In this document: one piece after another, positions 1 to 6,685 of the stretch
Layout of the letters: each line of letters starts with the position of its first letter
Numbering within the stretch: the stretch's first letter is position 1
NCBI GenBank assembly: GCA_003229495.1
Contig: QIEB01000537.1
Location: forward strand, 1-6,960
Direction: 5' to 3'
DNA: 6,960 nucleotides
Source: Flammeovirgaceae bacterium
GTDB lineage: Bacteria; Bacteroidota; Bacteroidia; Cytophagales; Cyclobacteriaceae
Made by a program: the position numbers and the translations under genes
Notes under the pieces: generated by a model
Seen by the model: the letters and a program-made list of their open reading frames with translations, nothing else
Databases searched by the model: none
Told to the model about the DNA's origin: nothing

Positions 1-25
1 AAAGGAAGATTTCCCGAGGCTTGAG

Positions 26-907
26 TTGCAAGTTGATGAAGATCTAAATTCTTCAGTGATGGCACAGTATTCGGTAAAGGATACGCTAAATTTTCTTCCA
101 TGTAATGTGGATCATATTCCTCATTACACCTCGTACAAAATTGACTCGGCTATACAGATCGACGGGAAACTGGACGAATTAGCATGGCTAAATGCGCCGC
201 GCTCCGACAGTTTTAGAGACCTGATTTCTGGGGAAAGCACCATTCATGATACGAGGGTAGCCGTGCTTTGGGATGATGATTTTCTTTACGTTGGATATTG
301 GATCGAAGAGCCGAATTTGCAGGCCACCCTTACCGAACGCGATGCTCCGATTTACACCAACAACGATGTCGAATTATTTATCGCAGGAAAAGATGCCTAT
401 TACGAATTTGAGATTAATGCCTATGGGACGATTTACGAGGTTTTGTTCATTTGGGAAGAATCGTATGTAAAAAAAGGATATAGTCGAATGGAGGTATTTG
501 ATCGGGAGCAGACCGGAGTACGATCTTTTCGTGGTGTTGGATATAAAAATCATCCCAGGGGCAGAAGGATTGGTTATTGGAACTGGGATTTTGCAGGTTT
601 GCGGAGTGCTGTTTTCCTCGATGGTACCATTAACGATGACAATGATCGAGATAGAGGGTGGACCGTAGAACTCGCATTACCTTGGTCGGAAATGGACGTA
701 TTGGCCATGGGTGACGATTTCATTTTGCCTCCTCAAGACAAAGATGTTTGGAGGATGGATTTTTCCAGATTTAACCAGTATAAAGAAGCACCTCCTGCGA
801 ATGATTCCGGAGGCTGGGCATGGAGTCCTCACGGTGTTTGGGATTCACACGTTCCAGAGTGTTTTACGTTTGTACATTTTTCAGAAAGTGCGATATCGAA
901 TAAGTGA
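26..907 (+). CDS. CBM9-like (DUF1083-type) carbohydrate-binding protein, possibly 5'-incomplete
   Basis: This is a CBM9-like beta-sandwich protein of the kind found alone or attached to glycan-active enzymes; CBM9 members bind sugar chains, classically at reducing ends. Numbering from the TTG at 26, the family landmarks are the opening IDGKLDELAW (residues 45-54), then LWDDDFLYVGYW, TERDAPIY, NNDVELFI, YYEFEINAYGTIYE, the WNWDF stretch, DRGWTVELALPW, WRMDFSRFNQY and the closing GGWAWSPHGVWDSHVPE. The core domain is essentially complete at about 250 residues. The start is uncertain. The frame is open to the left edge (bases 2-25 contain no stop), and TTG 26, GTG 56 and ATG 59 are all possible, none with a Shine-Dalgarno site. 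No signal peptide is visible inside the window, so the protein is either cytoplasmic or its leader lies upstream. It converges on the beta-helix gene, with 54 bases between the stop codons. The family is confident; the ligand is unknown. Confidence 0.85.
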   Translation: MQVDEDLNSSVMAQYSVKDTLNFLPCNVDHIPHYTSYKIDSAIQIDGKLDELAWLNAPRSDSFRDLISGESTIHDTRVAVLWDDDFLYVGYWIEEPNLQATLTERDAPIYTNNDVELFIAGKDAYYEFEINAYGTIYEVLFIWEESYVKKGYSRMEVFDREQTGVRSFRGVGYKNHPRGRRIGYWNWDFAGLRSAVFLDGTINDDNDRDRGWTVELALPWSEMDVLAMGDDFILPPQDKDVWRMDFSRFNQYKEAPPANDSGGWAWSPHGVWDSHVPECFTFVHFSESAISNK

Positions 908-961
908 TCACATTCCTTTGGAACAAACATCCCGGTAAAAGCGGCTCCCATGCAGCGCACG

Positions 962-2635
962 TTAATCGGTGTCTACCTTCACATCCTTGAACTGGAACGG
1001 GTTGTCACTCAGCCTCAAGTCCTTGCCGCTGGCAGTTGTCACATTCCTGAGAATGACTATCCTGGTTCTAACATAGGGAAATTTCTCCTGGTAGGAATCG
1101 TCGGTCATTTGTGGATTGAAATTTGAAAAAATGGAGGGACCTTGGTAGTCCTTTGGATGATTGGAGTCATCGATATGAAGGTTTTCGATGGTGATCCGCT
1201 CAGGCATATAACAGGTGTAGCCGAAATCATGCTGCCCGGAATTGGAACCACCGATCAGGCTGGCACTGGTCGGGCTGCCTCCCGGCTTATCTGCCGAAGG
1301 CATGGCAGGCACGAAAACGCAGTTGCGGATAAAGAATTCTCCCTGCCACGTACTACCATAATCGCGGCGCAGATTGATGAGGTTCCTGCCGTAGATGGTG
1401 GAATTCTCCACAGTTAATACCCCGCTGCCTATGGCATTGATTCCCATGTGTCCTAGGGTCGAGTTGCGGATGGTTGCATTGGCAACTCCCATGTGGGCGT
1501 CGAACCGGGATAATGTGCAATTGTCATAAAGAAGATTTTTGCAATAGTTGGAACCCAAGATTCCCCAGTATCTTCTATCGTTGATATCATTTGTCTGGCT
1601 GCAGTTCACGAATGATACATTGAGGGCACGGCTGACCGAAATGTCGTAAGTGCCCATGGAAACGGGCTTCCCTGCCGAGCCAATGGTACGGTATGTTTTG
1701 TGTCCGGTCAGGATGGTGTTTTTAACAGTTACGTAAGAGCAGTCACGGATATTGATGAAACCGCCATAGGGCGCACCATGGTCTCCTTCGTTGGTGACGC
1801 GATGTTCCAGCCCATCCACAAGAACATTGGAACGTCTGATCGCGATGTTTCGGCTATAATAGGTGTACTTCGATTCTGCCCTGTTGGCGATTGTGGTGAA
1901 ACGTCCTCCGGTGATGTTCAGCGCCTTCTCGTCAATGGGAAGAGCGGTGATTTCCGTGATCTGGTCGAAGTCCCAGATGATCGGAGCGTCCATATCCACA
2001 TTGCCGTTTTTATCAACGACAAAGATATCTGTTTGCGGAGATCCATTGTTTTGGTTCAGCCCAAAGCGGATATAGCGCTTTACGTGGGAATTGGTGACAG
2101 TGATCAGACAGGTTCCCGGCAAGGAGACGTTGATTTTCTCCTGATTCCTCTTTATGGAAGCGATCCCCTCAGGGTTGAACGGGCGCAAGTTGGAACTGAC
2201 CATGAAAATAGATGCATTACGGTTTTGGACTTCGGTATCGTCAATGATGAAGGCCGCAGTTCCGAAATCGGTGTCGGTCCGGATGACCGCTGTGCGCTCC
2301 TTTCCTCCAATGTAGTATGTGGCCCCCTCGTCGGCTTTCACCAAAAGGCCTTTCTGATTGGCGAATGCATGGGCCGCTGCGATAGCGTCTATATCATCGG
2401 TTTTGCCGTCACCTTTGGCGCCGAAATCACTATAGCGGACCAATCCAATGGCATTAAATTTAGAGACATCCTTTGGGGATACATTTACATGTAATTCCCC
2501 ATATTCATTGGTACGTACCTGGGTTTTCTTCTTTTTGGATGTTATCACTACATTTTCAAGCGGACTTTTGGCCTGCCCCCGAGTCGGGATTACACTTGAA
2601 AGTAAGAAGAACAATAAGAGCATATATTTCATCAT
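962..2635 (-). CDS. Secreted right-handed parallel beta-helix protein, pectate-lyase superfamily fold
   Basis: This 557-residue exported protein probably acts on, or binds, a polysaccharide. A signal peptide is clear: MMKY, a hydrophobic core MLLLFFLLSSVI, then a likely cleavage near residue 22 after TRGQA. A short lysine-rich linker (ITSKKKK, residues 31-37) follows. The motif YSDFGAKGDGKTDD at 68-81, followed by an alanine-rich helix and a GLLV strand, is the usual N-terminal cap of pectate_lyase_3/GH28-like beta-helix proteins. From about residue 240 onward, short repeating strands (for example VTVKNTIL, LLYDNCTL, ATIRNSTL, LTVENSTI, FFIRNCVF, ITIENLHI) look like beta-helix coils, with Asn/Cys/Ser ladder positions. 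I cannot identify catalytic residues or a polysaccharide-lyase family, so a non-catalytic role is possible. The start is one of two adjacent ATGs (2635 or 2632) after an AT-rich leader without Shine-Dalgarno. The stop is TAA at 962-964. The gene is complete and divergent from the cyclase gene. Confidence 0.85.
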   Translation of the reverse strand: MMKYMLLLFFLLSSVIPTRGQAKSPLENVVITSKKKKTQVRTNEYGELHVNVSPKDVSKFNAIGLVRYSDFGAKGDGKTDDIDAIAAAHAFANQKGLLVKADEGATYYIGGKERTAVIRTDTDFGTAAFIIDDTEVQNRNASIFMVSSNLRPFNPEGIASIKRNQEKINVSLPGTCLITVTNSHVKRYIRFGLNQNNGSPQTDIFVVDKNGNVDMDAPIIWDFDQITEITALPIDEKALNITGGRFTTIANRAESKYTYYSRNIAIRRSNVLVDGLEHRVTNEGDHGAPYGGFINIRDCSYVTVKNTILTGHKTYRTIGSAGKPVSMGTYDISVSRALNVSFVNCSQTNDINDRRYWGILGSNYCKNLLYDNCTLSRFDAHMGVANATIRNSTLGHMGINAIGSGVLTVENSTIYGRNLINLRRDYGSTWQGEFFIRNCVFVPAMPSADKPGGSPTSASLIGGSNSGQHDFGYTCYMPERITIENLHIDDSNHPKDYQGPSIFSNFNPQMTDDSYQEKFPYVRTRIVILRNVTTASGKDLRLSDNPFQFKDVKVDTD

Positions 2636-2794
2636 GAGCGTATTTTAATAGTAATCAATTTTCATTTGTGTTGCATTATTTCCATTTTAGGAGTGCCAAA
2701 TCGGGAATTTACACATATCAACAAGTTGGCAGTAATACTTTATCATGACCCTAGTCTACGGCCAAATAGAATCTTTAACTAGAATTAAAGAAAC

Positions 2795-2825
2795 ATTAAA
2801 TCAAAAAGGTATAAATAGATTTAAT
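2795..2825. repeat. Inverted repeat, 8-bp arms, 15-base spacer
   Basis: ATTAAATC (2795-2802) is the exact reverse complement of GATTTAAT (2818-2825). The spacer is A-rich and contains GGTATAAATAG. It could be an operator or a weak hairpin. The AT-only character makes chance plausible. Confidence 0.4.
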
Positions 2826-2875
2826 TCAATGTATAATACGCCATATACCAGGAATTCTCAAGTTGAATGACCATT

Positions 2876-2898
2876 ATTGGCCGTAAGCTGCCATTCAC
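2876..2898. repeat. Short dispersed motif, copy 1 (ATTGGCC..AAGC..GCCAT..CAC)
   Basis: The stretch reads ATTGGCC, GTAAGCT, GCCATTCAC. A close copy lies at 6042-6063 (ATTGGCC, AAAAGCG, GCCATCAC), differing by a few substitutions and one inserted base. Each copy contains a small inverted repeat, TGGC...GCCA. It sits in non-coding DNA upstream of the cyclase gene. It may belong to a small dispersed repeat family; two copies in one window are not proof. Confidence 0.4.
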
Positions 2899-3018
2899 CA
2901 AAGTCCGCTAACGACCCTAAAGAGAGCATTGGCGAAAAGTTGTTATTCAGGACTAAATAGTCATCCCATCATAGGATAAGCAGGTCTATATATCTATATT
3001 GTATTAGGCATCCTGAGG

Positions 3019-3034
3019 TCAAACAATAGTTTGA
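3019..3034. promoter_or_regulatory. Palindrome TCAAAC-AATA-GTTTGA just upstream of the cyclase gene
   Basis: There is a perfect 6-bp inverted repeat (3019-3024 and 3029-3034) with a 4-base centre, ending 33 bases before the preferred ATG. The surrounding sequence is partly duplicated: TCCTGAGGTCAAAC at 3011 and TCCGGGGTCAAAG at 3038. Its position fits an operator controlling the cyclase gene, but no known regulator consensus is recognised. Confidence 0.35.
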
Positions 3035-3067
3035 GATTCCGGGGTCAAAGCTAACATTGTGCGTCCA

Positions 3068-5326
3068 ATGTCTCAATTCCGCCAATTAGCTGCCATTATG
3101 TTTACCGATATCGTCGGCTATACCGCCTTGATGGGATCAGATGAGGAACGTGCATTTGAATTGCTCCAGAACAACCGGGATATACATACTCAATTCTTTA
3201 AAAAATATGATGGGACTCTCATTAATGAAATGGGAGATGGAATGCTGATCAGCTTTGATCTTAGCTCTGATGCAGTCCTCTGTGCCATTGAAATTCAGAT
3301 AGCTTGTCGCGAAAAGAATATTCCCTTGAGAATCGGCATCCATCAAGGGGAAGTGGTTTTTGACGGCGAAGATGTATTTGGCCATGGAGTTAACATTGCC
3401 TCCCGGTTGCAGACATCTACCAAAGTGGGTAGCATAGCCATTACAGAATCTGTTTACGGGGATGTGAAAAATAAGGCTAATATAAGTACTCAATTTATCG
3501 AAGAGAAATCATTTAAGAATGTAAGCGAGCCGGTTAGGATGTATAACGTCAGTTGCGAAGAACTTCCGGTTATGGGCAGATCGGCTAAGAATTTGGTAAA
3601 GAAAAACAATCAACGGAAGCTTATTATTGCTCGACTACTAAGAACAATAACACCAGTTAGTATTACCGTTGCGGTTGCCATCATTATTATTATTACATAT
3701 GGTGGCATGTCTATTCCTTTTACAGAGCGGGATTGGATTGTGATAACAGATTTTGAAAATCTGACCGATGAAACAATTTTTGACCATTCTTTGAATACAG
3801 CATTTGTCCTGAGTATAAATCAATCAAGACATTTAAATGTTGTGACTCGACAGAGAATGAGAGGGACATTAAAGCGAATGGAAAAAGAGAACAATGCAAA
3901 TATTGATGAAGAAACTGGTAAGGAAGTTGCCATTCGCGAAGGGGTAGAAATTTTTATTGTTCCAACTATAAGCAGGGTGGGCACCCAGTATATTCTTACA
4001 GCTAAAATCCTGGAAGCCAAAACAGCAAATATCCTAAAATCAGAGGTCCTTTATGCCAAAAGTGAAGATGAGATTATTGATAAACTTGATCAACTAAGTA
4101 AAAAGATACGACGAAGCCTGGGTGAATCTAGAAAAAAGATCTCTGACCACAGTAAACCCCTAAAGAAAGTAACGACTTATTCTTTGGAGGCGCTTAAACA
4201 GTATTCACTTGGTATTGAAAGTCATCTGCGCCTAGACTTTGAAAAAGCAAGGATCCATTATGAAAATGCTATCCGTCTTGATAGTAATTTTACCGCGGCG
4301 AAAGCTTCACTGGGGAATTTACTTTTTGAAAAATTTGATCAGGACGAGGGACGTAAATGGCTGGATAAAGCTATTATATCCATTGATAATCTTACCGACA
4401 GGGAAAAATTTAGTGTTCTTGCGTTTTATGCCGTAAATGTTGAAAATGACTTTGACAAAGGCATTGAATATACAAAAAGACGAATTGGATTATATCCTGA
4501 TGATCCAGCCGCACACAATAACCTAGGTTGGTATTTTCAAAAACAGGGTCTTTATGATATGGCCTTGGATGAATATAAAATGACTCTTCAGATTAATCCA
4601 TATATGATGCTCACCAATAGTGGAATAATCTGGGTATATCTGGAATATTTTGCTCAAATGGATTCTGCATTGACTTGGTCCAATCGCATGATTAAATATG
4701 CACCTGATAATCCTTGGGGTCATTTTTATCTTGGCTCAACCTATGTCGGAATGAATAACTTTGAGAAAGCTGAAAGGTCTTATCTTAGAGCCAGGGATCT
4801 TAATCCAAACTTTTTGATCAATCAATACCGATTAGCACATGTCTATCGGCTTCAGGGAATGTATGATAAAGCCATTGAGGTTTTGGAGGCAATCCTCCGG
4901 AAAAATTCTCAAGAATCCTCTGCTCACTATGATCTAGGTATAAATTATAATTTAATGGGAAAAAGTGAAACTGCCAGGAGTCATTTTCTTGAATATAGAA
5001 AAATAGCAGAAAAATGGCTGGATGAAAATTCGGATGACCCAAAATCTTTTATTTATAATGGAATAGTAATTACACGGCTAGGAGAAAAGGATGCTGGTTG
5101 GGAAATTGGAAAAAGAGCCTTGGATCTGGATTCAACGATTTATATTGAATTTACTCAATTACTGGCAGTTCAGCACCGAAAAAGTGAGGCTCTCGACTTT
5201 TTGGAAAAAGCACTTGAAAATGGTTATAGGGACCTCGTAGGGATAAAACTCCATCCTGATTTACAATTATTGTTTAAGGAGGTTCGATTCAAGGATTTAA
5301 TGAATAGATATTTTAAAAGCCAGTAA
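3068..5326 (+). CDS. Membrane-anchored class III nucleotide cyclase with TolB-like and TPR domains
   Basis: This predicted signalling protein would make a cyclic nucleotide in the cytoplasm. ATG 3068 is preferred (752 residues) because relatives begin MSxxRQLAAIMFTDIVGYTAL; GTG 3059 would add three residues, and neither has a Shine-Dalgarno site. The cyclase domain spans about residues 5-160. The metal-binding aspartates are D14 (FTDIVGY) and D57 (EMGDGM). D102, N109 and R113 lie in DVFGHGVNIASRL and match the purine-binding Asp and the transition-state Asn and Arg. The usual base-recognising Lys, three residues before the GD, is replaced by Asn (N53). One transmembrane helix covers about 194-213 (ITVAVAIIIIITYGG). 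A TolB-like alpha/beta domain follows (about 222-357, beginning DWIVITDFENLTDE), then TPR units from about 372 to the end (for example AAHNNLGWYFQKQGLYDMAL, SSAHYDLGINYNLMGKSETA). With a cytoplasmic N-terminus, the TolB and TPR parts would be periplasmic and could sense or dock partners. The gene appears monocistronic. Catalytic activity and product are uncertain because of N53. Confidence 0.88.
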   Translation: MSQFRQLAAIMFTDIVGYTALMGSDEERAFELLQNNRDIHTQFFKKYDGTLINEMGDGMLISFDLSSDAVLCAIEIQIACREKNIPLRIGIHQGEVVFDGEDVFGHGVNIASRLQTSTKVGSIAITESVYGDVKNKANISTQFIEEKSFKNVSEPVRMYNVSCEELPVMGRSAKNLVKKNNQRKLIIARLLRTITPVSITVAVAIIIIITYGGMSIPFTERDWIVITDFENLTDETIFDHSLNTAFVLSINQSRHLNVVTRQRMRGTLKRMEKENNANIDEETGKEVAIREGVEIFIVPTISRVGTQYILTAKILEAKTANILKSEVLYAKSEDEIIDKLDQLSKKIRRSLGESRKKISDHSKPLKKVTTYSLEALKQYSLGIESHLRLDFEKARIHYENAIRLDSNFTAAKASLGNLLFEKFDQDEGRKWLDKAIISIDNLTDREKFSVLAFYAVNVENDFDKGIEYTKRRIGLYPDDPAAHNNLGWYFQKQGLYDMALDEYKMTLQINPYMMLTNSGIIWVYLEYFAQMDSALTWSNRMIKYAPDNPWGHFYLGSTYVGMNNFEKAERSYLRARDLNPNFLINQYRLAHVYRLQGMYDKAIEVLEAILRKNSQESSAHYDLGINYNLMGKSETARSHFLEYRKIAEKWLDENSDDPKSFIYNGIVITRLGEKDAGWEIGKRALDLDSTIYIEFTQLLAVQHRKSEALDFLEKALENGYRDLVGIKLHPDLQLLFKEVRFKDLMNRYFKSQ

Positions 5327-5342
5327 CATCTTTATCTTGTAA

Positions 5343-5609
5343 CTGCTTCGTTTTTACTTGAATGAGATCGAAGAAGCTAGTGAAATGTTTCAGTAAACGA
5401 AATCCCTGGCTGAGAAATCTTATTTCGGTAGTCCTTCATTTCATATTGCCATGATCTACGCCCAAATGGGAGAAATCAACCTTGCCTTTGAATGGTTGGA
5501 AAAAGCCTATCAGGATCACGAAGTAGAGATGTATTGGCTGAAGGTGGAGCCTCCATTTGAACCCCTGCGGAATGACCCTCGTTGGCAGGAGATGCTTGAT
5601 AAAGTAGGT
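5343..5609 (+). pseudogene. C-terminal relic of a TPR (probably cyclase-TPR family) protein
   Basis: The frame translates as RFYLNEIEEASEMFQ, an in-frame TAA (5394-5396), TKSLAEKSYFGSPSFHIA, then MIYAQMGEINLAFEWLEKAY and WLKVEPPFEPLRNDPRWQEM. This is the standard ending of cyclase-TPR and related TPR proteins: a last TPR, then a 'WLKV.P.F..LR.DPR' tail. It lacks all N-terminal domains and has a stop in the middle, so it is a relic. It lies 16 bases after the intact cyclase stop in a different frame, and its tail is the counterpart of the intact protein's ending (FLEKALENGYRD ... DLQLLF). It is too diverged to be a recent copy. A short translation from ATG 5451 is possible but would give only a fragment. 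Homology appears to end near 5609, where the minus-strand relic begins. Confidence 0.65.
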
Positions 5610-5992
5610 TCAGGAATTAGTTGTATTATCTTGCCAAGCTCTGCTTTGGCGCTATCCATACGACCTTTAGCTATAAAGGCGCTGCCACGTGCATAATGCC
5701 ACATACCTTGGAGAAAAGGATATTCCAAGTCAGGCATGGGCTCGGCCAAAATTTCATTCCACCTACCAAAAATCTTGAGAACCAAATAGGGAATAGGAAG
5801 AAAATATTCGTCCGCTTCAATGGATCGTTGGTTCACTGCAATAGTAGAATCGTACCTCCCAAGACGGATATAAATATGACTTGGCATATGCACCATATGC
5901 TCAGCCATCGGCATTAATCTTTCCAATCTATTGGCCTGCGAGAGTGCTACTTCGGGATATGCGGATGCTTCGAATAAATCCATATAGCACTC
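5609..5992 (-). pseudogene. Internal relic of a TPR protein (HMPSHIYIR type) with a deletion
   Basis: Reading the minus strand from 5992, the frame gives YMDLFEASAYPEVALSQANR, RLMPMAEHMVHMPSHIYIR and LGRYDSTIAVNQRSIEADEY, then FLPIPYLVLKIFGRWNEILA and GMWHYARGSAFIAKGRMDSA. These blocks are the conserved middle of a TPR family of roughly 500 or more residues whose members read 'YIH.VEAS...LVHMPSHIYIR.GRY...FGRWDEILAEP...GMWHYARG'. Evidence for decay: a TAG stop (5993-5995) lies directly upstream in the same frame, and the N-terminal half is missing. The normally long segment between 'ADE.Y' and 'FLP.P' (the part with YYPHN.HFLW in relatives) is absent, and the C-terminus ends near 5609. ATG 5983 could be used as a start but sits where relatives have an internal residue. 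The family's biochemical role is unknown to me. Confidence 0.65.
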
Positions 5993-6041
5993 CTAATATG
6001 GGAATAAAGTTGCATAAATGGAAGTATTACGAACCTCTGCT

Positions 6042-6063
6042 ATTGGCCAAAAGCGGCCATCAC
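6042..6063. repeat. Short dispersed motif, copy 2 (ATTGGCC..AAGC..GCCAT..CAC)
   Basis: This is the partner of the motif at 2876-2898. Here the inverted repeat is longer: TGGCC, AAAAGC, GGCCA. It falls in the untranslated-looking stretch 5996-6263, which holds no gene I can support. Besides this motif that stretch contains only the terminator hairpin at 6175-6204. Confidence 0.4.
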
Positions 6064-6174
6064 GATTACTCAGGAAATCCCACTTTATCCCATCTGTCTG
6101 GCAGTGAATAGGCATCTCCTGCCAGTGGGGATCGCTGGGTGGTGGTACAAACAAGGCAAACAGTTCTAGAAAAT

Positions 6175-6204
6175 AATATGGGAGAAGCAAGTCTCCCATA
6201 TTTT
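6175..6204. terminator. Strong hairpin, likely intrinsic terminator
   Basis: AATATGGGAGA (6175-6185) and TCTCCCATATT (6192-6202) form a perfect 11-bp stem with a 6-base loop AGCAAG, followed on the plus strand by TTTT (6201-6204). The minus-strand side runs into ATTATTTTC, so it could act in both directions. On the minus strand it would stop transcripts coming from the fragment at 6264-6620. On the plus strand no intact gene feeds it nearby, apart from read-through past the cyclase gene. Confidence 0.7.
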
Positions 6205-6263
6205 ATAAAATGCTTTTATGCATTATCTCTATAGGCCGTACTGTTTGCCTAACAAAAACTCTT

Positions 6264-6620
6264 CTAATCCAGGATAAACAATGTGGGTCCGCCAAATCCT
6301 TCCTCTCCTGCGACCTTGTTGAAGTTCGCTACCCCCGGGATGTTAAGAAGTATCCCTTCTGGTGTGCTAGCCGGAACCTTGACCCCGGGTAGGATGCAGT
6401 ATACCCGCAGGATTCCGTGAAACTCTGCCCCTCCACCGGCCAGATGGACCCGTATATTGGCGTAACCGGCCCTCCATTCTGGAAGAAAATCCGTCGCAGT
6501 CGAGGGTCCATACTCCTTGAAGCTCAGGAGTTCTATCGCCGTCCAAGTGCCACTCCCTACCATGCTGCCATCCGCGTCCCAGTGTACGAATGTACCGGCT
6601 CCTTGGTTTAATGATGAGAA
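6264..6620 (-). pseudogene. 5'-truncated fragment of a probable secreted beta-rich hypothetical protein
   Basis: The frame opens after a TAA (6621-6623) and runs to the TAG at 6264. It reads SSLNQGAGTFVHWDADGSMV, GSGTWTAIELLSFKEYGPST, then AGYANIRVHLAGGGAEFHGI, LRVYCILPGVKVPASTPEGI and NFNKVAGEEGFGGPTLFILD. The text is protein-like and beta-rich, with Gly/Thr turns and one Cys, and resembles conserved secreted hypotheticals; I cannot name the family. The only ATG (6563) lies inside the coherent stretch, and residues before it (GTFVHWDADGS) look genuine. No start codon or signal peptide is present upstream, so the 5' end appears lost. Composition is clearly more GC-rich than the flanks and the cyclase gene. 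Use of ATG 6563 as a short 99-residue gene is possible but less likely. The terminator at 6175-6204 lies about 60 bases downstream. Confidence 0.5.
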
Positions 6621-6675
6621 TTAAAATATTGCAGGCATTAACATTTGGCCAAAGAATGAGGCGTATACTGCAGCG

Positions 6676-6685
6676 ATGACGTCAT
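6676..6685. promoter_or_regulatory. Perfect palindrome ATGACGTCAT
   Basis: A 10-bp uninterrupted palindrome lies about 100 bases upstream of the transporter start, in the 163-base gap between the fragment on the minus strand and that gene. It could be a dimeric regulator site. No bacterial regulator is assigned, and a 10-bp palindrome can occur by chance. Confidence 0.25.

Larger units (their letters stand above)
2636..3067. other. AT-rich divergent intergenic region
   Basis: No coding frame is convincing here. The region separates the minus-strand beta-helix gene from the plus-strand cyclase gene, so it should carry both promoters. I could not find a clean Bacteroidota promoter (TAnnTTTG with an upstream TTG) for either gene. 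The region holds a hairpin-capable repeat at 2795-2825, a TGGCC/GCCA motif at 2876-2898 that recurs at 6042, and a short palindrome at 3019-3034, all listed separately. Confidence 0.6.

Noticed and set aside
908..961. Possible terminator between the two convergent genes at the left.
   Set aside because: Only a very short TTCC-TTT-GGAA symmetry is present, without a T-run; this is too weak to call.
1700..2494. Long plus-strand open frame of 264 codons.
   Set aside because: It lies wholly antisense to the beta-helix gene, which has a signal peptide and family motifs. Its translation has no recognisable domain, so it is a shadow frame.
2832..2837. TATAAT hexamer in the intergenic region.
   Set aside because: There is no -35 partner at suitable spacing, and Bacteroidota housekeeping promoters use a different -7 element; in AT-rich DNA this is expected by chance.
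5884..5900. Inverted repeat GCATATG-CAC-CATATGC.
   Set aside because: It lies inside the minus-strand TPR relic and is explained by the codons for the conserved HMVHMPSH stretch.
5993..6199. Minus-strand open frame of 68 codons directly upstream of, and in frame with, the TPR relic.
   Set aside because: The translation does not resemble the upstream part of that TPR family. It contains the dispersed motif at 6042 and begins inside the terminator hairpin, so it is most likely non-coding.
6417..6611. Plus-strand open frame of 64 codons.
   Set aside because: It is antisense to the coherent minus-strand protein fragment and has no domain-like features.
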